This document shows, in pieces, positions 17,158 through 24,954 of a DNA stretch of 64,000 nucleotides. Every line of letters starts with the position of its first letter. Within the stretch, counting starts at the first letter, position 1. The translations under genes and the position numbers were made by a program. Under the pieces are notes generated by a model. That model saw nothing but the letters and a program-made list of their open reading frames with translations, was not told where the DNA came from and ran no database searches. This DNA is from UBA5072 sp963822145 (GTDB taxonomy: Bacteria > Bacteroidota > Bacteroidia > Bacteroidales > UBA10428), in NCBI GenBank assembly GCA_963822145.1, contig CAWGGG010000001.1, positions 434,001 through 498,000 on the forward strand, in the 5' to 3' direction.

Positions 17158-18645
17158 ATGAACAAAGCAAAGAAATCAGGAATTAGCCGCAGGGAATTCC
17201 TGGGTAATACGGCAGCTGCGGCCGCCATGTTTACCATTGTTCCCAGCAATGTTGTCAGCGGCCTTGGTCACAAGGCTCCAAGCGATCAGCTCAGAATCGC
17301 TGCTGTTGGAATTGGAGGCATGGGTAATTCAAACCTGAGTGCCGTAAAAAGCGAGAATATTGTTGCCCTGTGCGATGTTGACTGGAAGTATTCGGCCGGT
17401 GTATTCAAGGCATACCCCAATGCTAAGAAGTATTGGGACTGGCGCGTGATGCTCGATGAAATGAAGGATTCCATCGATGCTGTTATTGTAGCTACTGCTG
17501 ACCATTCACATGCTATAATTGCCGCAACGGCCATTACCCTTGGCAAACATGTGTATGTTCAGAAACCGCTTACACACTCGGTTTATGAGTCACGCCTCCT
17601 TACCAAGCTGGCTGCAAAATACAAAGTGGCTACCCAGATGGGCAACCAGGGAAGTTCAGGCGAAGGCGTGCGCCAGACCTGTGAATGGATATGGGCGGGT
17701 GAGATCGGAGAAGTAAAGAAAGTGGAAGCATTTACCGACCGCCCGATATGGCCCCAGGGTCTCAACCGTCCTGCACAGGGACATTGGGTTCCTGAAACCC
17801 TGAACTGGGATCTCTTTATCGGTCCTGCTCCCATGCGTCCGTTCAATGAGGTATATCACCCCTGGAACTGGCGAGGCTGGTGGGATTTCGGAACCGGTGC
17901 CCTGGGTGATATGGCCTGCCATATACTCCACCCGGTTTTCAAAGGCCTGCGGTTGCAGTATCCGATCAAGGCTCAGGCCAACTCAACCTTGTTGTTAACG
18001 GATTGCGCCCCGAATGCCGAATATGTAAAATTCACCTATCCTGCCCGTACCGGTTTGAAAACCGACAAGATCAAGTTTCCCGAAGTGGAAGTAACCTGGT
18101 CCGACGGCGGTATTAAACCCATGTTCCCCAACGGCTGGCCAGCCGGTAAGGATATGAATGACGGTGGCGGCGGCGTTTTGTTCCATGGGACCAAGGACAC
18201 CCTGGTATGCGGCTGCTATGGTAAAGATCCCTGGCTGCTCTCGGGAAGAAAACCGGTCACTCCGAAAACCCTGCGCCGTGTTGACGTTAGTCACGAAATG
18301 GACTGGGTAGCTGCCTGCAAACAGACACCCGAAAGCCGGATTGAGCTCTCCTCTGACTTCAAGGAAGCCGGACCTTTCAACGAAATGGTTGTGATGGGCG
18401 TGCTGGCAGTCCGTTTACAGGGCCTGAACAAGGTTCTTGAGTGGGACGGCCCGAACATGCAGTTCACCAATCTCAATGATAATGAAAAAGTCAGGACCTG
18501 CATTGAAGATGCCTTCTCCATCCACGATGGTCACCCCACTTTCAACAAAAAGTGGACCGATCCGATGCCGGCCAAGGCCTTTGCAGCTGAACTGATTAAG
18601 CACACTTACAGGAATGGCTGGTCACTGCCTGCAATGCCTGCCTGA
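17158..18645 (+). CDS. Exported Gfo/Idh/MocA oxidoreductase (Tat leader), second copy
   Basis: The 495-residue protein has a twin-arginine leader (SRREFLGNTAAAAAMF) and a Rossmann domain starting LRIAAVGIGGMGNSNLSA. The strand AVIVATADHSHAIIAATA and the motif VQKPLTHSV follow; the usual EKP is QKP here, but the Lys is kept. The C-terminal domain includes HPWNWRGWWDFGTGALGDMACH, the substrate-side signature of this subfamily (shown by WWDFGTGALGD). It differs clearly from the first copy, so the two may act at different steps, for example one oxidising the glycoside and one reducing the 3-keto sugar. It is followed after 41 bases by the DUF1080 gene. Confidence 0.88.
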   Translation: MNKAKKSGISRREFLGNTAAAAAMFTIVPSNVVSGLGHKAPSDQLRIAAVGIGGMGNSNLSAVKSENIVALCDVDWKYSAGVFKAYPNAKKYWDWRVMLDEMKDSIDAVIVATADHSHAIIAATAITLGKHVYVQKPLTHSVYESRLLTKLAAKYKVATQMGNQGSSGEGVRQTCEWIWAGEIGEVKKVEAFTDRPIWPQGLNRPAQGHWVPETLNWDLFIGPAPMRPFNEVYHPWNWRGWWDFGTGALGDMACHILHPVFKGLRLQYPIKAQANSTLLLTDCAPNAEYVKFTYPARTGLKTDKIKFPEVEVTWSDGGIKPMFPNGWPAGKDMNDGGGGVLFHGTKDTLVCGCYGKDPWLLSGRKPVTPKTLRRVDVSHEMDWVAACKQTPESRIELSSDFKEAGPFNEMVVMGVLAVRLQGLNKVLEWDGPNMQFTNLNDNEKVRTCIEDAFSIHDGHPTFNKKWTDPMPAKAFAAELIKHTYRNGWSLPAMPA

Positions 18646-18686
18646 TAGAACCATGATTATTAACAGCTAAAAACTTGAAAACTTAT

Positions 18687-19481
18687 ATGAAACGTCTTGC
18701 ATTGTCATTGCTTCTGGTTGGCCTATTCATTGCAGGCAGCCAGGTATTTTATTCCTGTAAATCTGCCGGCCAAGGAGCCGACTCTACTAATGCTGATACT
18801 ATGGCTGTAGTTGATCCAAACAATTCGCTTACTGCTCAGGAGCAGGCTGAAGGTTTTGCTATGATTTTCGATGGTAAGACCACTACCGGATGGCGTGGTT
18901 ACAGCAAACCGGCCTTCCCCGATTCAGGTTGGGTTGTTGAAGACGGTGCGCTGCGCTGCATTGGCTCCGGTATGGGTGAGGCCGGTGGTAAGGGAGGCGA
19001 CATCATCTACGATCAGAAATTCAAGGATTTCGATCTGAAACTTGAATGGAAAATCGACTCCGGCGGCAATAGTGGTATTTTCTATCTCGGACAGGAACTA
19101 CCGGGCGAACCTGTTTGGAAGTCCGCTCCCGAAATGCAGGTACTGGATAATATCAGACATCCTGATGCCAAACTGGGTAAGGACGGTAACCGCCAGGCAG
19201 GATCCTTATACGACCTGATCCCTGCAGTTCCTCAAAATGCAAAACCCGTTGGCGAATGGAACCAGGCTGAGATCCTGGTTTACCAGGGAACCGTTGTTCA
19301 TTTCCAGAACGGCGAAAAAGTGCTGGAATACCACATTGGCACACCTGACTGGGATAAAATGATCAAGGCAAGCAAATTCAAGGATTTTCCCGAATTCGGG
19401 AAGTATATTGAAGGATACATTGCCCTGCAGGATCATGGCAACAATGTTTGGTACAGGAATATCAAGATCAAGAAAATGTAA
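18687..19481 (+). CDS. DUF1080 (3-keto-disaccharide hydrolase / lyase family) lipoprotein
   Basis: The 264-residue protein has a lipoprotein leader ending VFYSC and one DUF1080 domain, a concanavalin-like sandwich. Family marks are FAMIFDGKTTTGWRGY, WVVEDGALRC, FKDFDLKLEWKIDSGGNSGI, the central PEMQVLDNIRHPD and the final GYIALQDHGNNVWYRNIKI. Members are now described as acting on 3-keto glycosides, splitting the glycosidic bond by hydrolysis or 1,2-elimination. That fits the exported oxidoreductases upstream and the TIM-barrel gene downstream. The reading frame extends to a TTG at 18675; the ATG at 18687 starts the signal peptide. Confidence 0.88.
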   Translation: MKRLALSLLLVGLFIAGSQVFYSCKSAGQGADSTNADTMAVVDPNNSLTAQEQAEGFAMIFDGKTTTGWRGYSKPAFPDSGWVVEDGALRCIGSGMGEAGGKGGDIIYDQKFKDFDLKLEWKIDSGGNSGIFYLGQELPGEPVWKSAPEMQVLDNIRHPDAKLGKDGNRQAGSLYDLIPAVPQNAKPVGEWNQAEILVYQGTVVHFQNGEKVLEYHIGTPDWDKMIKASKFKDFPEFGKYIEGYIALQDHGNNVWYRNIKIKKM

Positions 19482-19500
19482 TCCGTATACAATGAACTTT

Positions 19501-19536
19501 GAAAAAGGTTGTTGGTTTTAACTGACAACCTTTTTC
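19501..19536 (+). terminator. Hairpin terminator between DUF1080 and TIM-barrel genes
   Basis: GAAAAAGGTTGT at 19501-19512 pairs with ACAACCTTTTTC at 19525-19536, a 12-bp perfect stem with a 12-base loop and a T tract in the right arm. It may lower expression of the next gene relative to the first four or mark the operon end. Confidence 0.75.
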
Positions 19537-19569
19537 ATTTGACAATTCATCCACTTAAAAAATACCATA

Positions 19570-20478
19570 ATGAAACAGACCAGAAGAGCTTTTCTCCAAT
19601 CCGCTGCACTCGCAGCAGCAGGTATCCCGCTTTTAAAGAACAATGCCTTCGGTATGGAAACCCTGGCAAAATCACCGTTTAAAATTTCCCTTGCCGAATG
19701 GTCACTTCACAAAGCCCTCTGGGCAAAAGAAATGACCCATCTGGATTTCCCGGTTAAGGCAGCCAAGGACTTCGGCATATTCGGCGTGGAATATGTGAGT
19801 ACCTTTTTTAAAGATACTTCTGCCGAATACCTGAATGAATTGCTCAAGATCACAAAGGACAACAAGGTCACCAATGTCCTGATCATGGTGGACGGACAAG
19901 GTAATATGGGTGACAAGGATGAAGCCATCCGGAACAAAGCTGTGGATAATCATCATCGCTGGGTGGAAGCTGCCAAAACCCTGGGATGCCATTCCATACG
20001 GGTAAATGCAGCGGGTAAAGGCACTGAAGCAGAAGTTGCTGATGCCATGGTGGATTCACTCACCAAACTGTCCACATTTGCAGCAGGCCTGGATATTAAT
20101 GTTGTCGTTGAAAATCATGGCGGTTTTTCCTCAAATGGCAAATGGCTCTCCGGTGTCATGAAACGGGTAAATCTCAAGAACTGCGGAACACTGCCTGATT
20201 TTGGCAATTTCAGGGTAAGCGCCACTGAAGAATACGACCGTTACCTGGGAATCCAGGAATTGATGCCCTATGCCAAAGGGGCAAGCGCCAAGTCTTATGA
20301 TTTTGATGCCGATGGAAATGAAGTTAAAATTGATTTTTATCGCATCATCAAGATCATTAAAGATTCGGGCTATAAGGGCTGGATTGATGTTGAATATGAA
20401 GGCTCCAAGCTCAGCGAACCCGAAGGCATTATGGCTACAAAGCGCCTGCTGGAGAAAGCTTTTGCGTCAGTAGCCTGA
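19570..20478 (+). CDS. Exported sugar phosphate isomerase/epimerase-type TIM barrel
   Basis: The 302-residue protein begins with a twin-arginine leader (TRRAFLQSAALAAAGIPLL) and continues as an AP-endonuclease-2/xylose-isomerase-like TIM barrel. Metal-ligand strands are visible: NVVVENHGG (Glu and His), GTLPDFGNF (Asp) and GWIDVEYEGS (Glu) near the end. Despite the family name, exported members beside DUF1080 and Gfo/Idh genes are linked to 3-keto sugars, for example as lyase or hydratase of the 2-hydroxyglucal intermediate. Whether it is read from the operon promoter is uncertain, because a hairpin terminator lies upstream. Confidence 0.88.
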   Translation: MKQTRRAFLQSAALAAAGIPLLKNNAFGMETLAKSPFKISLAEWSLHKALWAKEMTHLDFPVKAAKDFGIFGVEYVSTFFKDTSAEYLNELLKITKDNKVTNVLIMVDGQGNMGDKDEAIRNKAVDNHHRWVEAAKTLGCHSIRVNAAGKGTEAEVADAMVDSLTKLSTFAAGLDINVVVENHGGFSSNGKWLSGVMKRVNLKNCGTLPDFGNFRVSATEEYDRYLGIQELMPYAKGASAKSYDFDADGNEVKIDFYRIIKIIKDSGYKGWIDVEYEGSKLSEPEGIMATKRLLEKAFASVA

Positions 20479-20499
20479 TAACTTACTGCATTTCTTTAC

Positions 20500-21183
20500 A
20501 TGCGCCAGATTAAATGTATCGATCTGGGACTGAAAGATTATAAGGAAACCTGGGATTATCAGCAGGAAATCCAGGAGTCCCTCATCAGGTCCGTCACCAC
20601 CGGGAGCGATCGCGGTGGACGGGCTTGTTTGATCTTTGTGGAACATCCTCATGTTTACACCCTGGGAAAAAGCGGTAAAGAGAATAACCTGCTGATCAAT
20701 CCTGCATTCCTTGCCTCCATTGGTGCCACCTTTTATAAAACAAACCGCGGTGGAGACATTACCTACCATGGCCCCGGCCAGCTGGTGGGTTACCCCATCC
20801 TGGACCTGAATGCCCTGGGAATGGGCGTGAAGAAATACATTGAACTCCTCGAAGAATCGATCATCCGGACACTTCACCATTTCGGGGTTCAGACCGCACG
20901 CCTTGCCGGTGCCACCGGGGTATGGATAGCAGCTGAAAGCGATGATCCCACCAGAAAAATCTGTGCCATAGGCGTCAGCGTCAGCCGCAGCATTACCATG
21001 CATGGCTTTGCCCTGAATGTCAGCACTGATCTTCAATATTTCCGTTATATCAATCCCTGTGGCTTCACCGACAAAAGTGTCACTTCCCTGGAACAGGAGG
21101 CGGGTCAAAAAATCCCCATGGACCAGGTTAAAAATGTGTTTTTAGAAAATTTCTGCGAACAGTTTGGGGTAACTATAGTCTGA
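20500..21183 (+). CDS. lipB: Octanoyl-[ACP]:protein N-octanoyltransferase
   Basis: LipB moves octanoyl from acyl carrier protein to lipoyl domains in the cytoplasm, the first step of lipoate assembly. The motifs are clear: the substrate loop RGGDITYHGPGQLVGYP near residue 85, the catalytic Lys in TRKICAIGVSV, HGFALNVSTDL, and the catalytic Cys in INPCG. The length of 227 is normal. It starts 21 bases after the TIM-barrel gene and overlaps the convergent lipid kinase gene by 11 bases. No lipA is in the window. Confidence 0.93.
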   Translation: MRQIKCIDLGLKDYKETWDYQQEIQESLIRSVTTGSDRGGRACLIFVEHPHVYTLGKSGKENNLLINPAFLASIGATFYKTNRGGDITYHGPGQLVGYPILDLNALGMGVKKYIELLEESIIRTLHHFGVQTARLAGATGVWIAAESDDPTRKICAIGVSVSRSITMHGFALNVSTDLQYFRYINPCGFTDKSVTSLEQEAGQKIPMDQVKNVFLENFCEQFGVTIV

Positions 21184-22114
21184 GTAGCTTTTGTCCCTGT
21201 ATTCCCAGACCGCGTTTCCTTCTCCTGGAAGCGGCAGGCACCATCACCCGTAAAGCCCCCGGAACAACTTTTACCTTGATTTTCCCCCTCATGGTCACCG
21301 GCTCCCCGTCAAGGTGGAGCGTCATCTTCCGTTTGCCTTTACGCCTGAGGCTTGCTTTCCTGATACGCATGGTTTCGAGGTAGGGACTCTGGTGGATGTT
21401 CTTAAAGAACAACCGTAAGCCAAGTTCCAGGGTAGTGGCCTTGGGGAAGGGCCTCAAAATGCACAAATCCAGCCATCCGTCATCAATAACCGCATTCGGG
21501 GCTATGTAGGCGTTGTTACCATACTGCCCTGAATTGGCAAAGGTCACCAGGAAGGCATCCAGTTTGATACTCTTGCTTCCGGTTTTAAGCACATAGGATT
21601 TGGGGGAATACCGGATATACTGATGAATGGTAGCTCTCACATAATTGAGTATCCCTCTCCGGCTGTCGCGGGCAAACTTTTTCCCCACCGAGGCATCAAA
21701 ACCGGTTCCGCAGGTGCAAAAAAAGTACCTGCCGTTGACTTTACCGGCATCGATCTCGTGCGTCTTATGATGACGGATCACCTTAAGTGCGGCACTGGTT
21801 TGTACGGGTATATTCAGGTGACGGGCCAGGCCATTCCCCGATCCGGTCGGAATGATCCCGAGCTCGCAGGAAGTGTTTACCAATGCGGAAGCCACTTCGT
21901 TCACCGTTCCATCCCCTCCGACAGCAACAATGCTATCAAATCCCTCTTTCATCTTTTGCAGCGCTATCTCATAGGCATTGCCACAGTATGCTGTAAAAAG
22001 TGCTTCATAGCCTTCATCAGGAAAAGCTTCGGCAATAGCATCCAGAATCAACTGCTTTTGACGGGTCCCTGCAATGGGATTGATGATGAAAAGTATCTTT
22101 TTGGTTTCTGGCAT
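21173..22114 (-). CDS. Diacylglycerol/lipid kinase family protein (YegS-like)
   Basis: The protein belongs to the DAGK catalytic family. It starts ETKKILFIINPIAGTRQKQ, has the nucleotide-binding VAVGGDGTVNEVASAL and IPTGSGNGLARHL, and a C-terminal beta domain ending in an Arg-rich tail. Such enzymes phosphorylate diacylglycerol or related lipids at the inner membrane face. The frame extends to 22174, but the ATG at 22114 gives the standard N-terminus, so about 313 residues. Its 3' end overlaps lipB, and it is divergent from porQ. Confidence 0.88.
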   Translation of the reverse strand: MPETKKILFIINPIAGTRQKQLILDAIAEAFPDEGYEALFTAYCGNAYEIALQKMKEGFDSIVAVGGDGTVNEVASALVNTSCELGIIPTGSGNGLARHLNIPVQTSAALKVIRHHKTHEIDAGKVNGRYFFCTCGTGFDASVGKKFARDSRRGILNYVRATIHQYIRYSPKSYVLKTGSKSIKLDAFLVTFANSGQYGNNAYIAPNAVIDDGWLDLCILRPFPKATTLELGLRLFFKNIHQSPYLETMRIRKASLRRKGKRKMTLHLDGEPVTMRGKIKVKVVPGALRVMVPAASRRRKRGLGIQGQKLLRL

Positions 22115-22238
22115 CCCTTTAAATATACTTTCACTAGAGTTACGAAATATATTAAAATATCGTGACACTTTCATTAGTACTCAAGGTTTTTAGACATTCT
22201 GAATAATATCACTTAAATTTACCCGTTTGAGGAATGAA

Positions 22239-23324
22239 ATGATCCCATACCCAAAAAGCTGTTGCAGAGCATTGTTTTCGCTCATCCTAACCTGCCTTGT
22301 TTTATCGGGTTTTTCATTAAGATCATTCGGACAACCAGGGAGCAAGGCATTTCAATTCCTGGAGGTCACCAATTCAGCCAGGGTTGCCGCTCTTGGCGGT
22401 GATGCCGTGGCTATTACAGATGATGATCCCGACCTGGCCTATCATAATCCTGCCTTGCTGAACCGGGACATGCATCACCATCTGGCACTCAATTATGTAA
22501 ATTATTTCGCGGGCATTAATTACGGCTATGCCTCGGCGGCAGCCAAACTGGGCACTAAAGGCACCATAGCGGGGGGTATCCATTATGTGAATTATGGAAA
22601 ATTCCAGGGAGCGGATGAAAGTGGCAACCTTACCGGCAGTTTCAGGGCTGCTGATTATTCAGTGAATATTATGTATTCCCGCCCCATTGATTCTCTATTC
22701 AGCTTCGGTTTTACTGTAAAATCAATCTTTTCCGACCTCGAATCCTACAACTCCACTGCCCTGGCCTTTGATGCCGGGATCACTTATTACAATCCGGCCT
22801 CTAAGTTCACTGCCGGACTGGTGATGCGGAATCTGGGCTTCCAGGTGAAGGCTTACTATCCCGAAGGCGCCGGAGAACCGCTCCCGTTCAACCTGGCGCT
22901 GGGCCTTTCCAAAGGATTGCAGTATGCGCCACTTACCTTTTATATCGTAGCGGATCATTTGGAAAAATGGGACCTGACCTACGAAACTCAAGCCGATAAA
23001 GAGGGCAGTACAGACCCCTTAACAGGGGAGCCGGTTACTGAAAGCGGGTTTGATATCTTCCTGGACAAGTTCATGCGACACATTATCGTGGGAACCGAAT
23101 TGAACCTGGGTAAAAACCTCACTCTCAGAGCCGGATATAACTACAGGCGCCGCCAGGAAATGAAAATTGAATCCAAACCAGGCATGGTTGGCTTCTCATG
23201 GGGCATCGGGATAAAAGTATCCAAATTCCGCATCAGTTATGGCCGCTCGGTGTTTCACATGGCGGGCGGGACCAACCAGTTCTCTTTCAGCATGAACCTC
23301 GATGAATTCAGCAAAAAGTTCTGA
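22239..23324 (+). CDS. porQ: Type IX secretion system outer-membrane protein PorQ
   Basis: The product is a PorQ/PorV-type beta-barrel of 361 residues with a signal peptide (around ILTCLVLSGFSLRSFGQ). The start of the mature part reads FQFLEVTNSARVAALGGDAVA, followed by DDPDLAYHNPALL, the hallmark of the family. It ends NQFSFSMNLDEFSKKF. In Porphyromonas PorQ is part of the type IX machinery that exports and anchors proteins through the outer membrane. The order porQ-cmk-ispH is a familiar Bacteroidota arrangement. A TTG at 22227 is in frame; the ATG at 22239 is preferred. Other type IX genes are not in the window. Confidence 0.88.
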   Translation: MIPYPKSCCRALFSLILTCLVLSGFSLRSFGQPGSKAFQFLEVTNSARVAALGGDAVAITDDDPDLAYHNPALLNRDMHHHLALNYVNYFAGINYGYASAAAKLGTKGTIAGGIHYVNYGKFQGADESGNLTGSFRAADYSVNIMYSRPIDSLFSFGFTVKSIFSDLESYNSTALAFDAGITYYNPASKFTAGLVMRNLGFQVKAYYPEGAGEPLPFNLALGLSKGLQYAPLTFYIVADHLEKWDLTYETQADKEGSTDPLTGEPVTESGFDIFLDKFMRHIIVGTELNLGKNLTLRAGYNYRRRQEMKIESKPGMVGFSWGIGIKVSKFRISYGRSVFHMAGGTNQFSFSMNLDEFSKKF

Positions 23325-23328
23325 CAGC

Positions 23329-24036
23329 ATGAAGATGAACCTCGCTTGCATCATCGCCGTTGATGGTTACTCCTCCTGCGGTAAAAGCACATTTGCCAGG
23401 CTTATTGCAAAAAAGCTCAATTTTGTTTATATCGACAGCGGCGCCATGTACCGGGCAGTTGCACTGTACTTCCTTAAGCATGACCTTTTATCCAATGGGA
23501 AGCCCGGCCAGCTCCGGTTGAAAAACGCACTCGGAGATATCCATATTAGTTTTATCCTGGATGCAACCACAGGCTTGCAGGAAACCTGGCTGAACGGCAG
23601 CAATGTTGAATCCGATATCCGGGGTATTGAAGTATCGGCCGTGGTGAGCCGGATCAGCCAGATCAAAGAGGTTCGCGAAAAAATGGTCGGTCTGCAGCGC
23701 AACATAGGTGAACAGGGAGGCGTTGTCATGGATGGCCGTGATATCGGTACCGTGGTTTTTCCAAAGGCGGGTTTAAAGATCTTTATGACTGCTGATTTGG
23801 AGGTCCGTGCCATGAGGCGTTACCAGGAACTTATCGGTAAGGGTATGGAGGTACAGCTTGGTGAGATCCGGGAGAATCTCCGGATGCGGGACCATGATGA
23901 TGAAAACAGGATTGAAAGTCCCCTCCGGAAAGCCCCTGATGCTGTAATACTGGATAACAGTCATATGACCATCGATCAGCAAATGGAATGGTTCGGGGAT
24001 CTGTGGAATAAAATCGAAAAACGCCATGAACATTAA
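23329..24036 (+). CDS. cmk: Cytidylate kinase
   Basis: Cmk phosphorylates CMP and dCMP with ATP in the cytoplasm. The P-loop is DGYSSCGKSTFARLI near the N-terminus, then YIDSGAMYRAVALY (nucleotide monophosphate site), GGVVMDGRDIGTVVFPKA and the lid region with DHDDENR and PLRKAPDA. The 235 residues are typical. The reading frame reaches back into porQ to 23302; the ATG at 23329 follows the porQ stop by 4 bases and gives the normal N-terminus. It overlaps ispH by 11 bases. Confidence 0.93.
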   Translation: MKMNLACIIAVDGYSSCGKSTFARLIAKKLNFVYIDSGAMYRAVALYFLKHDLLSNGKPGQLRLKNALGDIHISFILDATTGLQETWLNGSNVESDIRGIEVSAVVSRISQIKEVREKMVGLQRNIGEQGGVVMDGRDIGTVVFPKAGLKIFMTADLEVRAMRRYQELIGKGMEVQLGEIRENLRMRDHDDENRIESPLRKAPDAVILDNSHMTIDQQMEWFGDLWNKIEKRHEH

Positions 24037-24907
24037 TATCGACCCGAAGGCAGGATTTTGTTTTGGTGTTACCCGCGTAGTCAGTAAAGCAGAAGAGATT
24101 ATCCGGGAACAGGGAAAACTATACTGCCTGGGCGAAATAGTACATAACCAGCAGGAAATAAAAAGGCTGGAGGAACTGGGCCTTCAAACCATAAGTCAGG
24201 AGGAATTCCTTGCCCTTTCCGATTGCCGGGTTCTCATCCGCGCACATGGCGAGCCACCCGAAACCTATGAGCATGCGCGAAAAAATAATATCGAGCTGAT
24301 TGATGGTACCTGTCCCATTGTCCTGAAACTCCAGAGCCGTATCAAGTCTGATTACACTGAGAATCACCATAAAGGGTCACAGATCGTCATATTTGGCAAA
24401 AAGGACCATGCTGAGGTCCGCGGTTTGGCAGGACAAACCAGTTACCAGACCATTATCATGGAATCAGAGGAGGACTTTAAGAAAATTGACTTTTCAAGAC
24501 CAATCCATCTTTATGCCCAGACTACCATGAGCACAGATCAGTACCAGCATTTGCAGAACCTGTTGGTTCAGCGCATAAAGGCAGCCGGGGCAGAACCACA
24601 GAGCCTGAAATGCACCAGCTCCATCTGCCGTCAGGTTTCCGGTCGAATTCCCGGGCTCCGGCAGTTCTGCTCCAGTCATGATGTTGTTCTTTTTGTAAGT
24701 TACAAGCAAAGCTCCAATGGCAAACTGCTTTATGCAAAATGCAAAGCGATTAACGACAGAACCTATTTTGTGGCCGATTCCCATGATTTCAGGGCTGAAT
24801 GGTTCACCAATGCCGGCAGCATAGGAATAACAGGAGCCACTTCAACGCCACGGTGGCTCCTGGAAGAATATGCCGGCAAACTGGAACTTTTCCTGGAAAG
24901 CTCATAA
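24026..24907 (+). CDS. ispH: 4-hydroxy-3-methylbut-2-enyl diphosphate reductase
   Basis: IspH (LytB) is the last enzyme of the MEP route to isoprenoids, a [4Fe-4S] reductase that makes IPP and DMAPP. The three cluster Cys lie in AGFCFGVTR, DGTCPIV and the SSIC region (KCTSSICRQVSGR). RAHGEPP, the catalytic QTTMSTDQY and the C-terminal TGATSTPRWL are all present. The length of 293 is normal. The ATG lies inside the end of cmk, so translation is probably coupled. Confidence 0.94.
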   Translation: MNINIDPKAGFCFGVTRVVSKAEEIIREQGKLYCLGEIVHNQQEIKRLEELGLQTISQEEFLALSDCRVLIRAHGEPPETYEHARKNNIELIDGTCPIVLKLQSRIKSDYTENHHKGSQIVIFGKKDHAEVRGLAGQTSYQTIIMESEEDFKKIDFSRPIHLYAQTTMSTDQYQHLQNLLVQRIKAAGAEPQSLKCTSSICRQVSGRIPGLRQFCSSHDVVLFVSYKQSSNGKLLYAKCKAINDRTYFVADSHDFRAEWFTNAGSIGITGATSTPRWLLEEYAGKLELFLESS

Positions 24908-24954
24908 ACCATTGCCGCATTAGTATATTGGCACACTGACACATTGATTTCATC

